Part shown: piece after piece, positions 51,331-63,289 of the stretch
Numbering within the stretch: position 1 is the first letter of the stretch
How the letters are laid out: every line of letters starts with the position of its first letter
DNA from: Ignelater luminosus
Taxonomy: Eukaryota; Arthropoda; Insecta; Coleoptera; Elateridae
Direction of reading: 5' to 3'
NCBI GenBank assembly: GCA_011009095.1
Contig: VTPC01003537.1
Coordinates: forward strand, 170,464 to 234,463
DNA length: 64,000 nt
Position numbers and translations under genes: made by a program
The notes under the pieces: model-generated
Database searches by the model: none
Seen by the model: the letters and a program-made list of their open reading frames with translations, nothing else
What the model was told of the DNA's origin: nothing

Positions 51331-52084
51331 CGGGTTTGGAGATTTCCGTCTGTGTTTATGTATTTTTCTAAATATTTCTTTTTAAACAACAAAGGCAGCA
51401 TTTTTGTAACATTTAATCTTTACAACAAAAAATTCCCTAATCAGCTAGTTATGTACGTATTTCCGTTCATGACAATCACTATAAATTTTAGATTAATTAA
51501 AAGAGATTCCATTTCTAAATAGTCTTCAAATCCATATGCAGTCTTTGAAATCTCCAATATGTTGTCAGAGTCTTGCTGTAGTTAATGAAGTCTAGGTGAA
51601 GTCCACTTAGAGTTTGTTGAAATATCTTCTTATGAAGTTCAAACTATAAATATTTACTTGCATTCTCTAATTCCTCACAACGTCTTTATAGTATTTCAGG
51701 AACTGCAGATGCTTGTACGTTTTTTATCGTCATTCTGCAAACGCCGCGGTGCAGTGCTAGGCACCCAATAAGTTAGAAGGTCCACTGATCCACAAAGACA
51801 ATTATTAAAAACATTTATAAAATACGTATGATGGCTCCAAAAAATATTGCTGGGGAAACTCTGCTACGCCACTGCCACACTAGTAATAATAATTAAATCC
51901 GATAAATGTTAGCCAGTAATAAAAAATATTTAGTCCTATCTTGCTACCAACTAAATCTCGCCAATTTTATTCTTCACAAAAACTAACAAATCTTTAAACA
52001 TGTAAACATGTACATAGAGACTTTACAAATTTACGTAAAGTAATCTTAAAGAGATGAAAAAAAAGATTTTCTCATTCTCTATGA

Positions 52085-52230
52085 CAGAGCTTCTTAAACT
52101 ATGGGGTCGCGAAAATTAAATTCAAACACTTGAATTTCAGTTTATATGTTATTTCACAAACATACCTGGGTGGTGAAAAATCTCATGATGAAAAATGGGG
52201 TTAGGAATGAAAAAAGTTTAAGAAGCCCTG
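52085..52230. mobile_element. Short hAT MITE with perfect 8-bp target duplication
   Basis: A 146-bp element with ends CAGAGCTTCTTAAACT and, inverted, CAGGGCTTCTTAAACT (15 of 16 identical). It is flanked by CTCTATGA at 52077-52084 and 52231-52238. Ends beginning CAG(A/G)G with an 8-bp duplication are the signature of the hAT superfamily. It has no coding capacity. The perfect duplication suggests a fairly recent insertion. Confidence 0.88.
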
Positions 52231-52238
52231 CTCTATGA

Positions 52239-53551
52239 GATACTAAAGCCCGTTCCGATAACGGGCAAAATCTTAATGGCTTTGTTGATGCTTAAGAATT
52301 AATGTCAAAATAATGTTGAATTTGAGGTACAACACAACCCAGAAGATGTAATATTTCAATAAAGGTGAGAAGAGGCTGAGTGAAATCACATGCATTTGTA
52401 GTACTTGCTACCAGTAAAGCTGCTGCCCTCTACCAGCAGTTCAGAAAGAAATTACTAGAGCTTGATTAACAATCAGTTAACTTTTAACTTTCACTATTTA
52501 TCGCATTGGGACATTAATTTAAAAGATGTAATTTGATACAGACTTCTAATTTTTTTGTGTTTACCATCTTGGAAATATAATCTGATGTCAATTAAAAATT
52601 CATTCAGCTTTTATTCTTATTTGCACAAGCAAATGCGACCACTGTTAAGTACATACTAGATGCAGGCTTTAAATCTAAAAGCACCACCTAACCATATCAA
52701 TTAAATTTTCATGTTGTACACTTTTCGACCCCTTTCCTTTCATGTTGTGCTCCGGCAAAATCTCCAAGTAGTGTTGATTCAAACTCTACGCAAAGTTTGC
52801 GGTTGCGGTAATAAGAAGATCCTTTTGCTTATTCTGCACTGAGGCTAGGGATATTTAGTTGCAAAACTCGAAATAATTAGTGTGTTCAGTTGGAAGTTCT
52901 CAAGTTCGGTCGAGGTTCTCAAGTTCAGCTTGCAATTTTGTCTGAATTGTTCTAATTAGTGTGGTATGCACGCCACTGTTGCGAGAGACTCTATACAGGT
53001 AACTCCTGTAGGTATCCATAGAAACACGGGGGATTCTGTGCAACACCTCTTCTCTTGGAGCGCGAAATCAAAAGGGCCGAGATGAACACAGTTCAGTTCG
53101 ATCCTAATGACTATCAAGTTCAATGTTACGAAAGTTATTGTTTAACTGTAATAATACGTGCGTTTGTGGTTTTCGTTAACTTCCGGGTGATTGGAGCGTG
53201 ATAAAGTTGTGAATCAACCTGTTAATTAATACGGTTTGAATGTAACATTTGGTTCAATTCGATGGATTTATCAGTTTCATTATTATTAAAAGCAATACTA
53301 CGGTGGGAAAGTTTTAATTAAAATGTGTCAGTGTTTTCGCTGAGAAATTCTGGAACGATTCGTGTTTTTTACCACTTTGCGATTTTTTCCAACAATTTAG
53401 TTCTACAAGTGCTCGCGTCTATTTATATCCCCCTCTTTTATATGATTTTTCTTTTCACCCTCCAGCAAATTGATTGACTGTATATAAAATGATTTTTAAT
53501 ACTGCGCTTCAACAATATAATATTTCGTTTCGTAAATTGTCACACTGAGAA
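52239..53551. other. Region upstream of the second Rab-type exon
   Basis: No coding frame recognised. It is AT-rich up to about 52780 and slightly GC-richer at 52800-53250, which could be the promoter and 5' UTR of the exon at 53552. No core promoter motif is assigned. Confidence 0.4.
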
Positions 53552-53761
53552 ATGTTAAACGAAGAAACTAATTATCGTCGAGTCGTACGGGTAAAACCGC
53601 AATGGATGAAAGGGCAAGAACAACCTGAAAGTATTCAAAATCAACAAAGAACAAAACTGGTGAAATGTGAAACTGAAACTAATAATTTATACAATAATTA
53701 TTCCAGGAGAAGATCGTCTGCTAAACCAGAAGATTCGGAAGCTTACGATTTTTTTGGAAAG
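53552..53761 (+). CDS. Rab-type N-terminal first exon (Rab26/Rab37-like), partial
   Basis: ATG at 53552 opens 70 codons ending EAYDFFGK, followed by a GTCTGT donor in phase 0. The body is basic and Gln/Asn-rich (VKPQWMKGQEQPESIQ), a typical variable Rab extension. The final YD-x2-GK is the form that immediately precedes the P-loop in Rab26/Rab37 proteins. A P-loop exon with the right phase (44703-44813) exists but lies 8.7 kb upstream, so it cannot be joined in this order. The matching P-loop exon may lie beyond the window, or the assembly order may be wrong. The domain assignment rests on that short C-terminal motif only. Confidence 0.45.
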
Positions 53762-55581
53762 GTCTGTAGATATTAAGAAAACACAGAGAAATTAATATGG
53801 TTTTTGGCTCATATTTTATATCTCAAGGCAAAATATATTGAAAATTCTCTTTGATCTTTAAAATGTAAATAAAGATTATAAGAGAGAAATTATTGTGGTT
53901 GGGATTTTAAAAATTTATGAGATAAAATCTCAAAAAAGTTTAACTTTGTGATACGAAAAGTACACATGTAATTTCATTATTACAGGGGCGTTTCAAATTA
54001 AAAAATAAAATTATTCGATGAGAATTCTAAATTTGCTTTTTATTGCTTCTTATAATTACAATCAAAGCACACAATTCTTTCTCATTTCCTTGAATATTTT
54101 TGCATACTTATCAGTAGCGCAACTAGTGGTCGGTTTTGGTGGTTGAAAAGGTCAGACTTTCCAGTAAGAAATTCAAAAAGATGTCTAGCAAAAGCAACTG
54201 ATTAAAATTTATGTTTCAATCTAACCACAAATTCCTTTTTAAGTTTACCACAGTTTCGAGGAAAAGCATATTTATTTAGAGTAACGGAACTCATTTTACT
54301 GTAATCAAGGCATGTAACCATTTATATTTTACAAACCAGCACATTAATTCTTCTTGTAATTTTGAACAACATCGGTATCACTGTACTCGTTTAGATTTTC
54401 ATTATTACACCAATATCCTGCCACTTAAACAATATTTGAAATTCAAACTCGTTTAGATTTAAAACTAAATAATATTTACTAATGAAACTTTTTTTTATAA
54501 CAGTGCACATTTAAATAGTGTACATACTTATTATCAAAAGGTATAAAATGTTTAGTTTTATATTTAAAAAAAATAATTTATCGAAATGCGCATTTTGTAC
54601 CAGTAAGCGATCCACCCTTTGTTTTCCATATTTGTTTAAAAAAAATCCTGATTCTTTGTATTCAATATGAAGAAAGAGTACTGCTTTGATTTAACAAATA
54701 AAAATGTTCACAGAGATGTTTAAAACAATGCCTAGATTTATCTAGAATACAAGAAGTTCTCATCTTAGTATAATCGCACGTTCCGAAAGTAATTAAAAGC
54801 TAATAATTGACATATAATTTTTATTTACTTCGAATGAATGTAACATAATACTTAAAACCAAAGATAGTAGATAACACAGAACTAAAAATGGCCGCTATAA
54901 TTTATTTATAAAAAAATAATTCATTAGGCGGTGGGATGTTGGAGCTGGACGGAATTAGGTGCGTTTATCCTACATATATTTAGAAACAGAACAAAACCTT
55001 ATAAGATGCAAAGAATCAACACGATGTAGAAAACTAAAAAACACGTTCACAATAATTGCTATTTTCTAAAATAAATCGCAACAGTTTATAAATTTTTATA
55101 ATATTCATACTAAACCTGAGAAATGTTTTTTGTTTTGGTTTTAAATAGAGATAACAAAGAAACTTTCTTCTTTTTGGTAATTCCTACTTTTTGTTAGTAT
55201 GCATTTTTCAGCTTCTCCACTTAATTATTTTTTTCTCCTAGAGCTTTTAACATGAATTGTGTCAAATTCCTCTTAGTGGGGTTGGTTAAGTGAAAATCAG
55301 AGCAGAATATTTCACTTCCGGACACCAACAAACCCTTTGGTATGCAACTTCTATACGACTGTCTGAATTGAAAAAGACCGGGACACGGATTTTTCGGATT
55401 TCCTGGGGGTCGTGGCAGCCATTTTCTAAGATGGCCGTCGGGCAAATGCTGAAACATAATATCTCAAGAACTAGCGGACATAGAACAATATATTTAGTAT
55501 CTATGTATATAGGTTTTCAAGGTCGCTAAACCCGTTGAAAGTGTTCATTTACCTCTCAAATACATGTCTAGTGTAACAATT
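53762..55581. other. Intron or intergenic AT-rich DNA
   Basis: Very AT-rich with no exon recognised. A GC-richer patch at about 55270-55460, with open frames on both strands, looks like part of a dispersed repeat; its class is unknown. Confidence 0.4.
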
Positions 55582-58500
55582 TTAACATTTAAGGACAGAC
55601 ACATCAAGCCCAATTTTTTTCGCATTTTTATTTTCAACATCTTTTGCTGCATGAACAGGAAATAAGTTCTTTACAGCTTTCAGTGGCATCGAGGACTGTC
55701 GTCCATATTGGTATATACTGACCATCATCCATCTTCCATCCATAGTTGTCTGGTTTTGGAGGCACATATATATGTTATCAAAACAGTTCAGCCAAATGTT
55801 AGCTTGAAGCCGAGCACGCAATGAATGCTGCAGTAGTGCATCCTTAGTTGGCGGTGAGTTCTCAATTGTCCTATTCTTCTTCGTGTAAAGATAACGTCTG
55901 CATTTATTCATTTCGTTTAAATGTGATGTGCAGTCATAAATGAGGATAACGTTCCTTTCTAACACTTTTACTATATCCTCATTCATCGGGAATTGAATCT
56001 CACACATTTGCCAAAATGCACCGTCCATTTCTCTATTTGCAGCAAACCTTCCAAGCAGTTTAGCTGCCTACTCTACAAAACGCCAAAACAGTATCACATC
56101 CAGTGAACGCATGGAATACTGGAAGGTTTCTTTGCAGCTCTGGACATGTTTTCGCACATATATCACGACTTGCAATAAATCGTTTAGATTTTCCGACACC
56201 GTAATCAATCCACAGCTCCTGAATGTTAGAAATTTTTTTAAACACACCTATAGCGATGGCTACCACATCTGAGTCCACTGTTCGAATGCATATGTTTAAA
56301 TGTCCATTTTCAGCTGCACGTCTCACATGCAGTAAAAGTCGACCGTCCGCTTCTTCGTGCCAGGTGGGTGATAAATTGCTCATATCTAGGGAGTTATTTG
56401 ATGTCAGGATGCGGACTTCGTTAGTACAGACAACCTCCTTGTTTGCATAGCACTTCAATAAGTTGTCGTGCTAAAATATCAAATAGCTGTTTCTTGTTAT
56501 CGGCATCATTTAGGAAATCCTTAAAATTTTTTGGAATGACAGTTGATAAGTTTTCACGTATGTGTACATCACTGCGATGACCTTCTCTCTTTTCCCTGGT
56601 ATCATTCTTCAAGGAACCATCTATGTACCTGTCGAAAACAATGTTTACTCTAGATGTACTCCGTAGGATGTGATCAATATATGGCTTAAACTTGGAGTTG
56701 TAAAAATCTGTAAATATCTTGCGCAATAGCAGTAAAAAATGACACATCGCCACTCTCTTCAAATTCAAGGCAGGCTAAAACATCTTGTTTATTGCTTGGC
56801 TTACGTAGTCTACCTATTTATGAAAAGGATGGAGGAAATGGTTGATTGGGATGCTACATGCAATTTGCAGAATATGTTTGCGTCTCGACGCAAATTTCTG
56901 ATTTTCTCTTTTGCCGACGTCTTCTTCCTTACTGGAGCAATGAATACTGATACTTTGTTTTTAGAAATGATATCATGGATTGATCGTTCAGTGGAGTCAA
57001 GGCAATGAGTAACGTATTTGTTGTATTGACAAGTACCTATTTGGGAAGCCTCTTTTATCATTTGCACTGCATCTTCCTCGGGAATTATTTTCTTTGCTGT
57101 CGACTGAAACTAAGATACCCCCTGATCGTTTAAAACTGCGATGAGCTGATCTACATGTCTACGAAAGCGATCATCAAATGCTTTAGTGTTTTCGTGATGT
57201 TTTGGTAATGTTTGTATTCGTTTCCCACTTGGAAAAAGGTTCTCCTCGAACTCGCCCATTAATTGTGATGTCCTTGAGCTGGTGAAGTGACCACTACAAA
57301 ACTTTAAATATACATATGGATGAGGCTCAGAAAGATCCTGAAGAGTTCGCACGAAGACAGATAACCATCTAGAGTAGTGGAGTGCATCTAAGGCAAATGT
57401 CCATGGGCATACATGCTCCAATGCGTGCACAAACAACTGGAAATGGGATGTACGAATGCTCATTACTGAACATAAAAGCAGAGATTCCAGTTCAATAACA
57501 ATATCCCAGTACAGGAATTGTGGGGATTGGTCTATTTTCGTTGCAATCCAAACCTTCAGCTCACTGTCACATTTATTTTCGCTTATATCTTGGCTTTTTC
57601 TGAAAGCTTGCATTTTTAAACAATGCTAGAGTCACCTCCTGAGCATAGCGTGATCTTTCCACGTGTGCTGATTTAAGACTCAAATCTGCCACGCCAGTTG
57701 TAGTTATATCGGCATCTGAAAGAGCGTTAGTCCATCTAGCCATTTCTCTAGTATGTTTATGAGCATCATCTCTATGTGGAGAGCACCCATCATCAGCACG
57801 ATCTTGTTCTCACCATACTGGCTAGGAAACTTCCACTGCGGTTGTTTTCCAATGGCGTACACTGGCTGGTCTGCCATAATGACTGGAATTTGCCCAGGGT
57901 TCACTCGCGATGTTGCTGCTATGATGACATCTATTGTGTGTCTTACCATGGCAGAGGTGGCAATTTCATCAGGGAGAAGCGGAAGAAGTGTTTCAAAGCT
58001 TCTGGGAATGTGATTTTTTGGTGGGAGTTTAGAGTGAAAGCGTACAAAGGGTTTTCCATTTCTTTGGTACACACTGAAAATTCGGGAGTACATTACGTAA
58101 TTAGATCTTTCTACATTCTTTTCTCGGCACATTTCAACGTAGTCCCTATGCAGATCAGCTAATATCTTGACACCGTCAATAAACTCTCTTGTAATATCTG
58201 CTTGACAGTAATGACTTTCGATCCTCGAAATCGATTGTATGTGGCTTTTTATTTCGTCACCTACCCTTACGTGATGATCATGCTTTCTTCTTAAATTTGG
58301 TGCGATCATCTCTCCTATAGAAGAGAATTTTTTTATCACCGTTTGCATCGGTCTATTATTGATTTTCAAAGATGATTTAAAAAACAATTTGCAAACGCGA
58401 ATGTTCAGGCCACAAATCTCGAAATAGAAAGCATTTTTAAGGTGACGATGGCTGCTTTCCCTGACACACCAGTATTTTGAATTTATAGCTTCAATACTTG

Positions 58501-59155
58501 CCACTGAAAAATCGCGTTGCCCTGTAAACTTTTAAACTCCCAGTATTTGCCAAAAAATGTTCTTACGATAATTCTCTGTGATTTTATTGAAGTATTTGAG
58601 TTTACACTTTTCAGTGCACGTGGTAGTAACTTTTTAGCTTTAAAAACTTTCTTAGTTTTACTGCTCGATATGTAACTGTCTCTAGAATTTGTTTTGCTGT
58701 TTCGCAAGATTTTTTCTCCATTTTCCTAGATCAGTTATTCTCTTCTTACCTTTCTTAACATTTTCACTTGGATGACATTCTTTTCTGCGTTTGCTACTTT
58801 CCAGTAAATTATCAGTGTAATTCTGGTTCGCAGAACCTTTTTGCAATGCCTCATGATCTTCTTCTGTCTCAGAAGACGACGACGTTTTATTACTTGATGA
58901 GGAACTCGCTGATGATTCTGAGAAATTTGGATTTGCTACCGAATCATCCGAGTCAACTGTTGCATCTGAGACTGAATCCTTGTCTGATAAATTGTCAATA
59001 TTTGTCGAGGCTTCACAATTTAGATTACTTCTTCTTTCTGATAGGACGTTACACAGACTTACGTCGCTTACGCGGGTAGTAATTTTTTCTGGACTCTTGT
59101 CAATGTTACTGGCTTGTTTAGAATCAACTCTGCTGTAGGACACTTTATCACTCAT
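55582..59155 (-). pseudogene. Decayed repeat-associated gene with FEN/XPG-like acidic motifs
   Basis: Minus-strand frames join in order with frame changes. 59155-58682 is Ser/Asp-rich and disordered. 58504-57704 (266 codons) carries an N-terminal part with IRVCKLFFKSSLKI and ESHYCQADITREFIDG, then PGQIPVIMADQPVYA and LMMGALHIEM. 57613-57110 reads FLYWDIVIELESLL and PWTFALDALHYSRWLSV. 57067-56810 and 56768-56421 hold NIVFDRYIDGSLKNDTREKR. 56458-56060 holds WHEEADGRLLLH, IRTVDSDVVAIA and VFHAFTGCDTV. 56028-55582 ends DALLQHSLRARLQANIW. The family is common in cnidarian, fish and insect genomes but lacks a clear function; I infer a transposon or selfish-element origin. VFD, EEAD, DSD and GCD match the order of FEN/XPG metal ligands. 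At least five frameshifts or stops make this copy dead. Confidence 0.65.
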
Positions 59156-59556
59156 AACACTGCCTGGTATCTTTCTTTATTACAGACTAAGAAATTTTCT
59201 GGTGGACTGAAGTTTGTGTGAGAATTCTGTAACGCATCTTTAGGCACACTGTCACCTGTAATCTTTAGCTGAGACGGGTTCTGCTGGTTTATGCTAATTT
59301 GAATTCCGAAGTTTCCATTTCCAATTTGGGCCGTGGTTTGCACGGAAAAGTAACACTTGCCTCATGTAGTGGTTATTATTGCATATTCAATTGTGACACT
59401 TTTTCGAGTTTTAGCAAGCAATACCATCATTTTGTTATTTTTTATTTGTATCACTATTCTTCCGAACAGGCGTATCTAAAAGTTCCTTTTATCTTACTTA
59501 GCTTCTACAGTCTGGGATTTTCTTGTCTTGCGCAAAGTTTATTTGGTGACAATATA

Positions 59557-61071
59557 CAGGGTGTTTTGAGAATGAGTGCAAATATTTGCCAGGGTACAGC
59601 ATCTCTGAGATACAGGGTGTCAAAATTAAATTTAAAATTTCTAATTTCTTCAATATTTCAAGAACAAAATGAGATATCAAAATGAAATGTTCTACATACT
59701 TGTTACTGTAAGATGTCTACTATTCTACGTAGTCTTCCGCTTGATATTTCTAGCAGAGGGATTTGGAGTAGGCCAGCCTCCTACGCTAAAAAAGATTGTT
59801 ACATCACTGAAGAAATAGAAAAATTCTTTACTTTCGGAATTAACTATCGATTTGGAACAACAAGCTACTTTTGCATTTTTTCCGTACAATGAGTCGTTTT
59901 TAATAAAATCAGATTTTTCAAAACCTCTCAAGTTGAAGGTCGTATGGTAATGTCATACGTCATCGTAAAAAAGGATCTAATTATATGCATCGCATTTCTC
60001 AACAAAAATTAATTTTTTTTGTCAGATAACTTTCTTCCCTAAAGTGCACGGTTTTCGAGATACAAGGTGTCAAAATTTCTTGTTTTTAAGTAAACTTCGA
60101 CTCCCTCTATCTCGAATACGAAAAACTTTAAAGAAAAAGATTATATGACAAGGAATACACAGTTTTTGTCGAGCAATGCGATGCGAATAGCTGCATTCTG
60201 TTTTTGACGTAACGTATGACCTCACCATAGACCATTCGACACATTTGGATTTTGAAAAATTCGATTTTACTAAGAAACGATTCTACGGAAAGGACGTACG
60301 AGTAGCTTTTTGTTTCAAATCGATTGTTGGTTTTAAAAATAAAAACATTGTTTAATTTCTCAGTAGCATAACAATCTTTCGCTCGTAAGGAGCTAACCCA
60401 TCCCCAATTTTCCGCCTCTGATAAGAATATCAAACACAGAGTTACGTGAGATAATAGACATTTCAGAGTAGCAAGCATGTAGAAAATTTCATTCCGATAT
60501 ATCATTTTGTTCTTTAAAGATAAAAAACAAGGAATTTTAAATTTAACTTTGACCCTGTATCTCAAAAATGTTGTACCTTGGAAAAAAGAGCTTTATGACA
60601 AAAATGTTTAATATTTGTCGAGGAACGCAATGCAAATAATTAGATCCTGCTTTTGATATGACGTGGGATCTTGTCATTGCTCGTCGAGTTTGAAAGGTTT
60701 TGAAAAATCTGATTTTACTAGAAAATGAGGCATTTTACCAAAACAAATAAAGAGTGACTTTTTGTTTCAAATCGACTGCTGATTCTAAAAATAAATTTTA
60801 TTTTTAATTTTTTTAGTAGCATAACAATCTTTTTAGCGCAGCCTACCCCCCAATTCTACGCTTGTGATAAGGATATTAAACGTAAAACCAGATAGAGTAG
60901 TAGACACTTTAAAGCAACAAACACATAAGAAACTTTATTTTGATATCTCATTTTTTTCTTGAAATATTGAGAAAACAAGAATTTTAAATAAAACTTTGAA
61001 ACCCAGTATATCGGAAACGGCCCATTTTAGGAAAAAAAGTTGTGTAACAAGAAAGGTTTAAAAACACCCTG
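59557..61071. mobile_element. TATA-flanked CAGGGTGTTTT element with internal repeat modules
   Basis: A 1515-bp unit. Both ends read CAGGGTGTTTT in inverted orientation and the flanks are TATA on each side. The interior has at least three copies of a ~400-450-bp module: one inverted (about 59580-59960) and two direct (about 60130-60570 and 60600-61050). Landmarks shared by the copies are TAGCATAACAATCTTT, TTTTTGTTTCAAATCGA, GTGTCAAA next to internal CAGGGTG-like words, and GAAAAATC(T/C)GATTTTACTA. Open frames on either strand have no known domain. It looks like a non-autonomous element built by duplication of its own subterminal region. Confidence 0.7.
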
Positions 61072-61399
61072 TATACATACCAAGTGATGCAAAATGCAAA
61101 TTGATGACAGTTTGAATTTCCCACTTTAACATCTCAGTGATTTTTGTAGCTTAGAATTGTCGTGTTGCTAGTTGTCACTTGACCAGTCAATGGCGTACGT
61201 GTTGACATGACAATGTCAAACAAGGCTAAATCAAGGATGTGATTCTACCAACTTTAAAAATACTTTTGTTTCGCAGGAAATTGAAACTGTGCTCGATCAT
61301 TTTGAATCACTCAGTATACCTCTTCATTTAAATTTCCTTAAAGATGAGCAGTCTTTACATTTGTTTATTCAGTTTTAAGGTCTTCTTTTACAGCTAATG

Positions 61400-61850
61400 T
61401 TAAAAGTTTCTTGATAGACTCTTCAAGCTATCTGATTGTAACGAATCTCGATCTTCGACTGTCATCTCTATCTGTATCACTTGTTTTAATTTTATAAACC
61501 CATTCTGTATTGAATATTTTCTTGTTAGTGACAGAGTCTATTAGAGAATAACTGTTATTTTTCTTGATTGATTTTAGCTCCTCATCTATAGTCTTTTTCC
61601 CAGCGAGATCTCACATTCGGACTCATTTTCTAGCATTTGCTCTTCAGCTGAATTTTCTTTTATGAGATATGTAAAAAACCAATCATGAGCCTTTCTGTGG
61701 TATTTGGAATACTTGCCTTACTTTTACATAATTTTGTAGTGGCTCTTGATTTACTCTTTCATCAGATTCAACTTCTTCTTCCATAGCATCATCTGATTGA
61801 GTTAAGGTGACTTCAATCTTCTTTTCTTCACTTGTTTATTTGGCTGATCT
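61400..61850 (-). mobile_element. Third copia fragment, RT N-terminal region
   Basis: The minus strand reads an acidic linker (SDDAMEEEVESDERVNQEPL), then TIDEELKSIKKNNSYSLID and EWVYKIKTSD, the N-terminal segment of copia reverse transcriptase (usual form M-EEL-SL-KN-TW-L, then KWVYKIK). One frame change and several stops lie between the two parts. Nothing of gag, integrase or the RT core is left. Confidence 0.6.
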
Positions 61851-63214
61851 TTAGCAAACTTTCAAGTTTCAAGGATTTTTTTAAAATATTACATAAACCA
61901 GAGCCCCCAAATCTAAATTGACTCATATAAAGACAAATCTGTCAGCAGAAATATAATCAAAATGATAAAAATAATTAAGTTTCGACAATTAATCTGTAAA
62001 ATATACAAGCATGGTTTACTGGGGGCTCCGTTGCACATCCTTGCTACAAATAAGAATTTTTAAGATTTCAGATATTACTTTATTTGCTGTAGCTGCTATA
62101 GCCATGCCAGAACTTTTAATGCCCATTATCGACGTATTTATCTGATAGACTTGCACTACTTGCAGGCTATCAAGCAAGTTGTTACTAAAGTTCTAAGTAA
62201 CCCTACCGGTAATCTCGAGTTTTAGATGCATTTTGAAGAATCTAGTTATCACGCCCTTATAGCAATTTTTATGATGTGTAATTCTCTTTTCTAAGCAACT
62301 TTTCGATAACAGGAAGTGTTGCCACGCGAATATAAAATTTGCAAAGTTCACAAATAGCAAATACAAGCCAACTGCACATAATTAAGCACAATTGTTATTG
62401 TTCTTCATGCTTTAAACGCTATTCTATATAGTTTTTTCTAGTATCTGGGCCCATAACCCGTTGGTTTATTTATTGCATTGTTCGCAAGAGCTATGATTTT
62501 CTATACAACTTGCAGAGCTAGATAAAACTGCGGCAAAACACTAAAAACTTTAGTATTTATTTATTAATTTTTTTAATACATTACTTGACATTTTTAGTGC
62601 CATTTTTTAAAAACAACAGCAAGCCAAACGTTCTAGTTATTATATTGCACTTATCAAATTAATTTAGTTGAGGATTGGGAGTTTTCTATCATCTAGAGAT
62701 AAAGATCTAGAATACCTTTTTTATCTTAGTGTGTATCCTGAAAGTATTTGCCCTGATTTAGATACTGTATCTGGATATTGGGCAACATTCCGTATTTTAG
62801 ATTAAGGGCCAAAGTCTATAGAAACATATATTTTTATGGATTCTGGTAAAAAGATGCAAACTACCGAGAAAATCCAATTGCACAAAATGTGAAATTGGAA
62901 TTGCTACTAATTAGATTTTGATACTAATAAACCAACTTATAAATTTGAGATATAATCAAGTATTAATTAATAATAAATTAACTAATATTAAGATTTTTTT
63001 TTATAAATGCAAGACAATCATGTAACTGATAATTTAATTTTTAAATATAAAATTAAACATTCAATTTAAATTACAAATATGTCGATTCGAATCCAACCAA
63101 AGGTGGCAATTAATTTTGTTAAATTAATAAAATTAAATATTGTTAGGCTGAGAAACGTTTTATGTAAATTCTGTAGAGTTTTGTAAATTTTGGAGTTATA
63201 GGCAAAATCCACTG

Positions 63215-63216
<2 letters not shown>
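61851..63216. other. AT-rich intergenic DNA, no gene recognised
   Basis: No frame above 60 codons with any domain. Very AT-rich, especially 62900-63100. Confidence 0.5.

Positions 63217-63246
<30 letters not shown>
63217..63246. repeat. (AT)n microsatellite
   Basis: Fifteen uninterrupted AT dinucleotides. Confidence 0.95.
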
Positions 63247-63249
<3 letters not shown>

Positions 63250-63289
63250 TAGAGAACGAACGCCGAGATCTTTAAAAGAAAGCAAGCAT

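Noticed and set aside
50875..51371. Gly/Ser- and Pro/Asp-repeat proteins on both strands
   Set aside because: They are translations of the short-period CGGGC repeat; both strands are open for the same reason.
63080..63100. tRNA B-box-like GATTCGAATCC
   Set aside because: No A box at the right distance and no cloverleaf could be folded around it.
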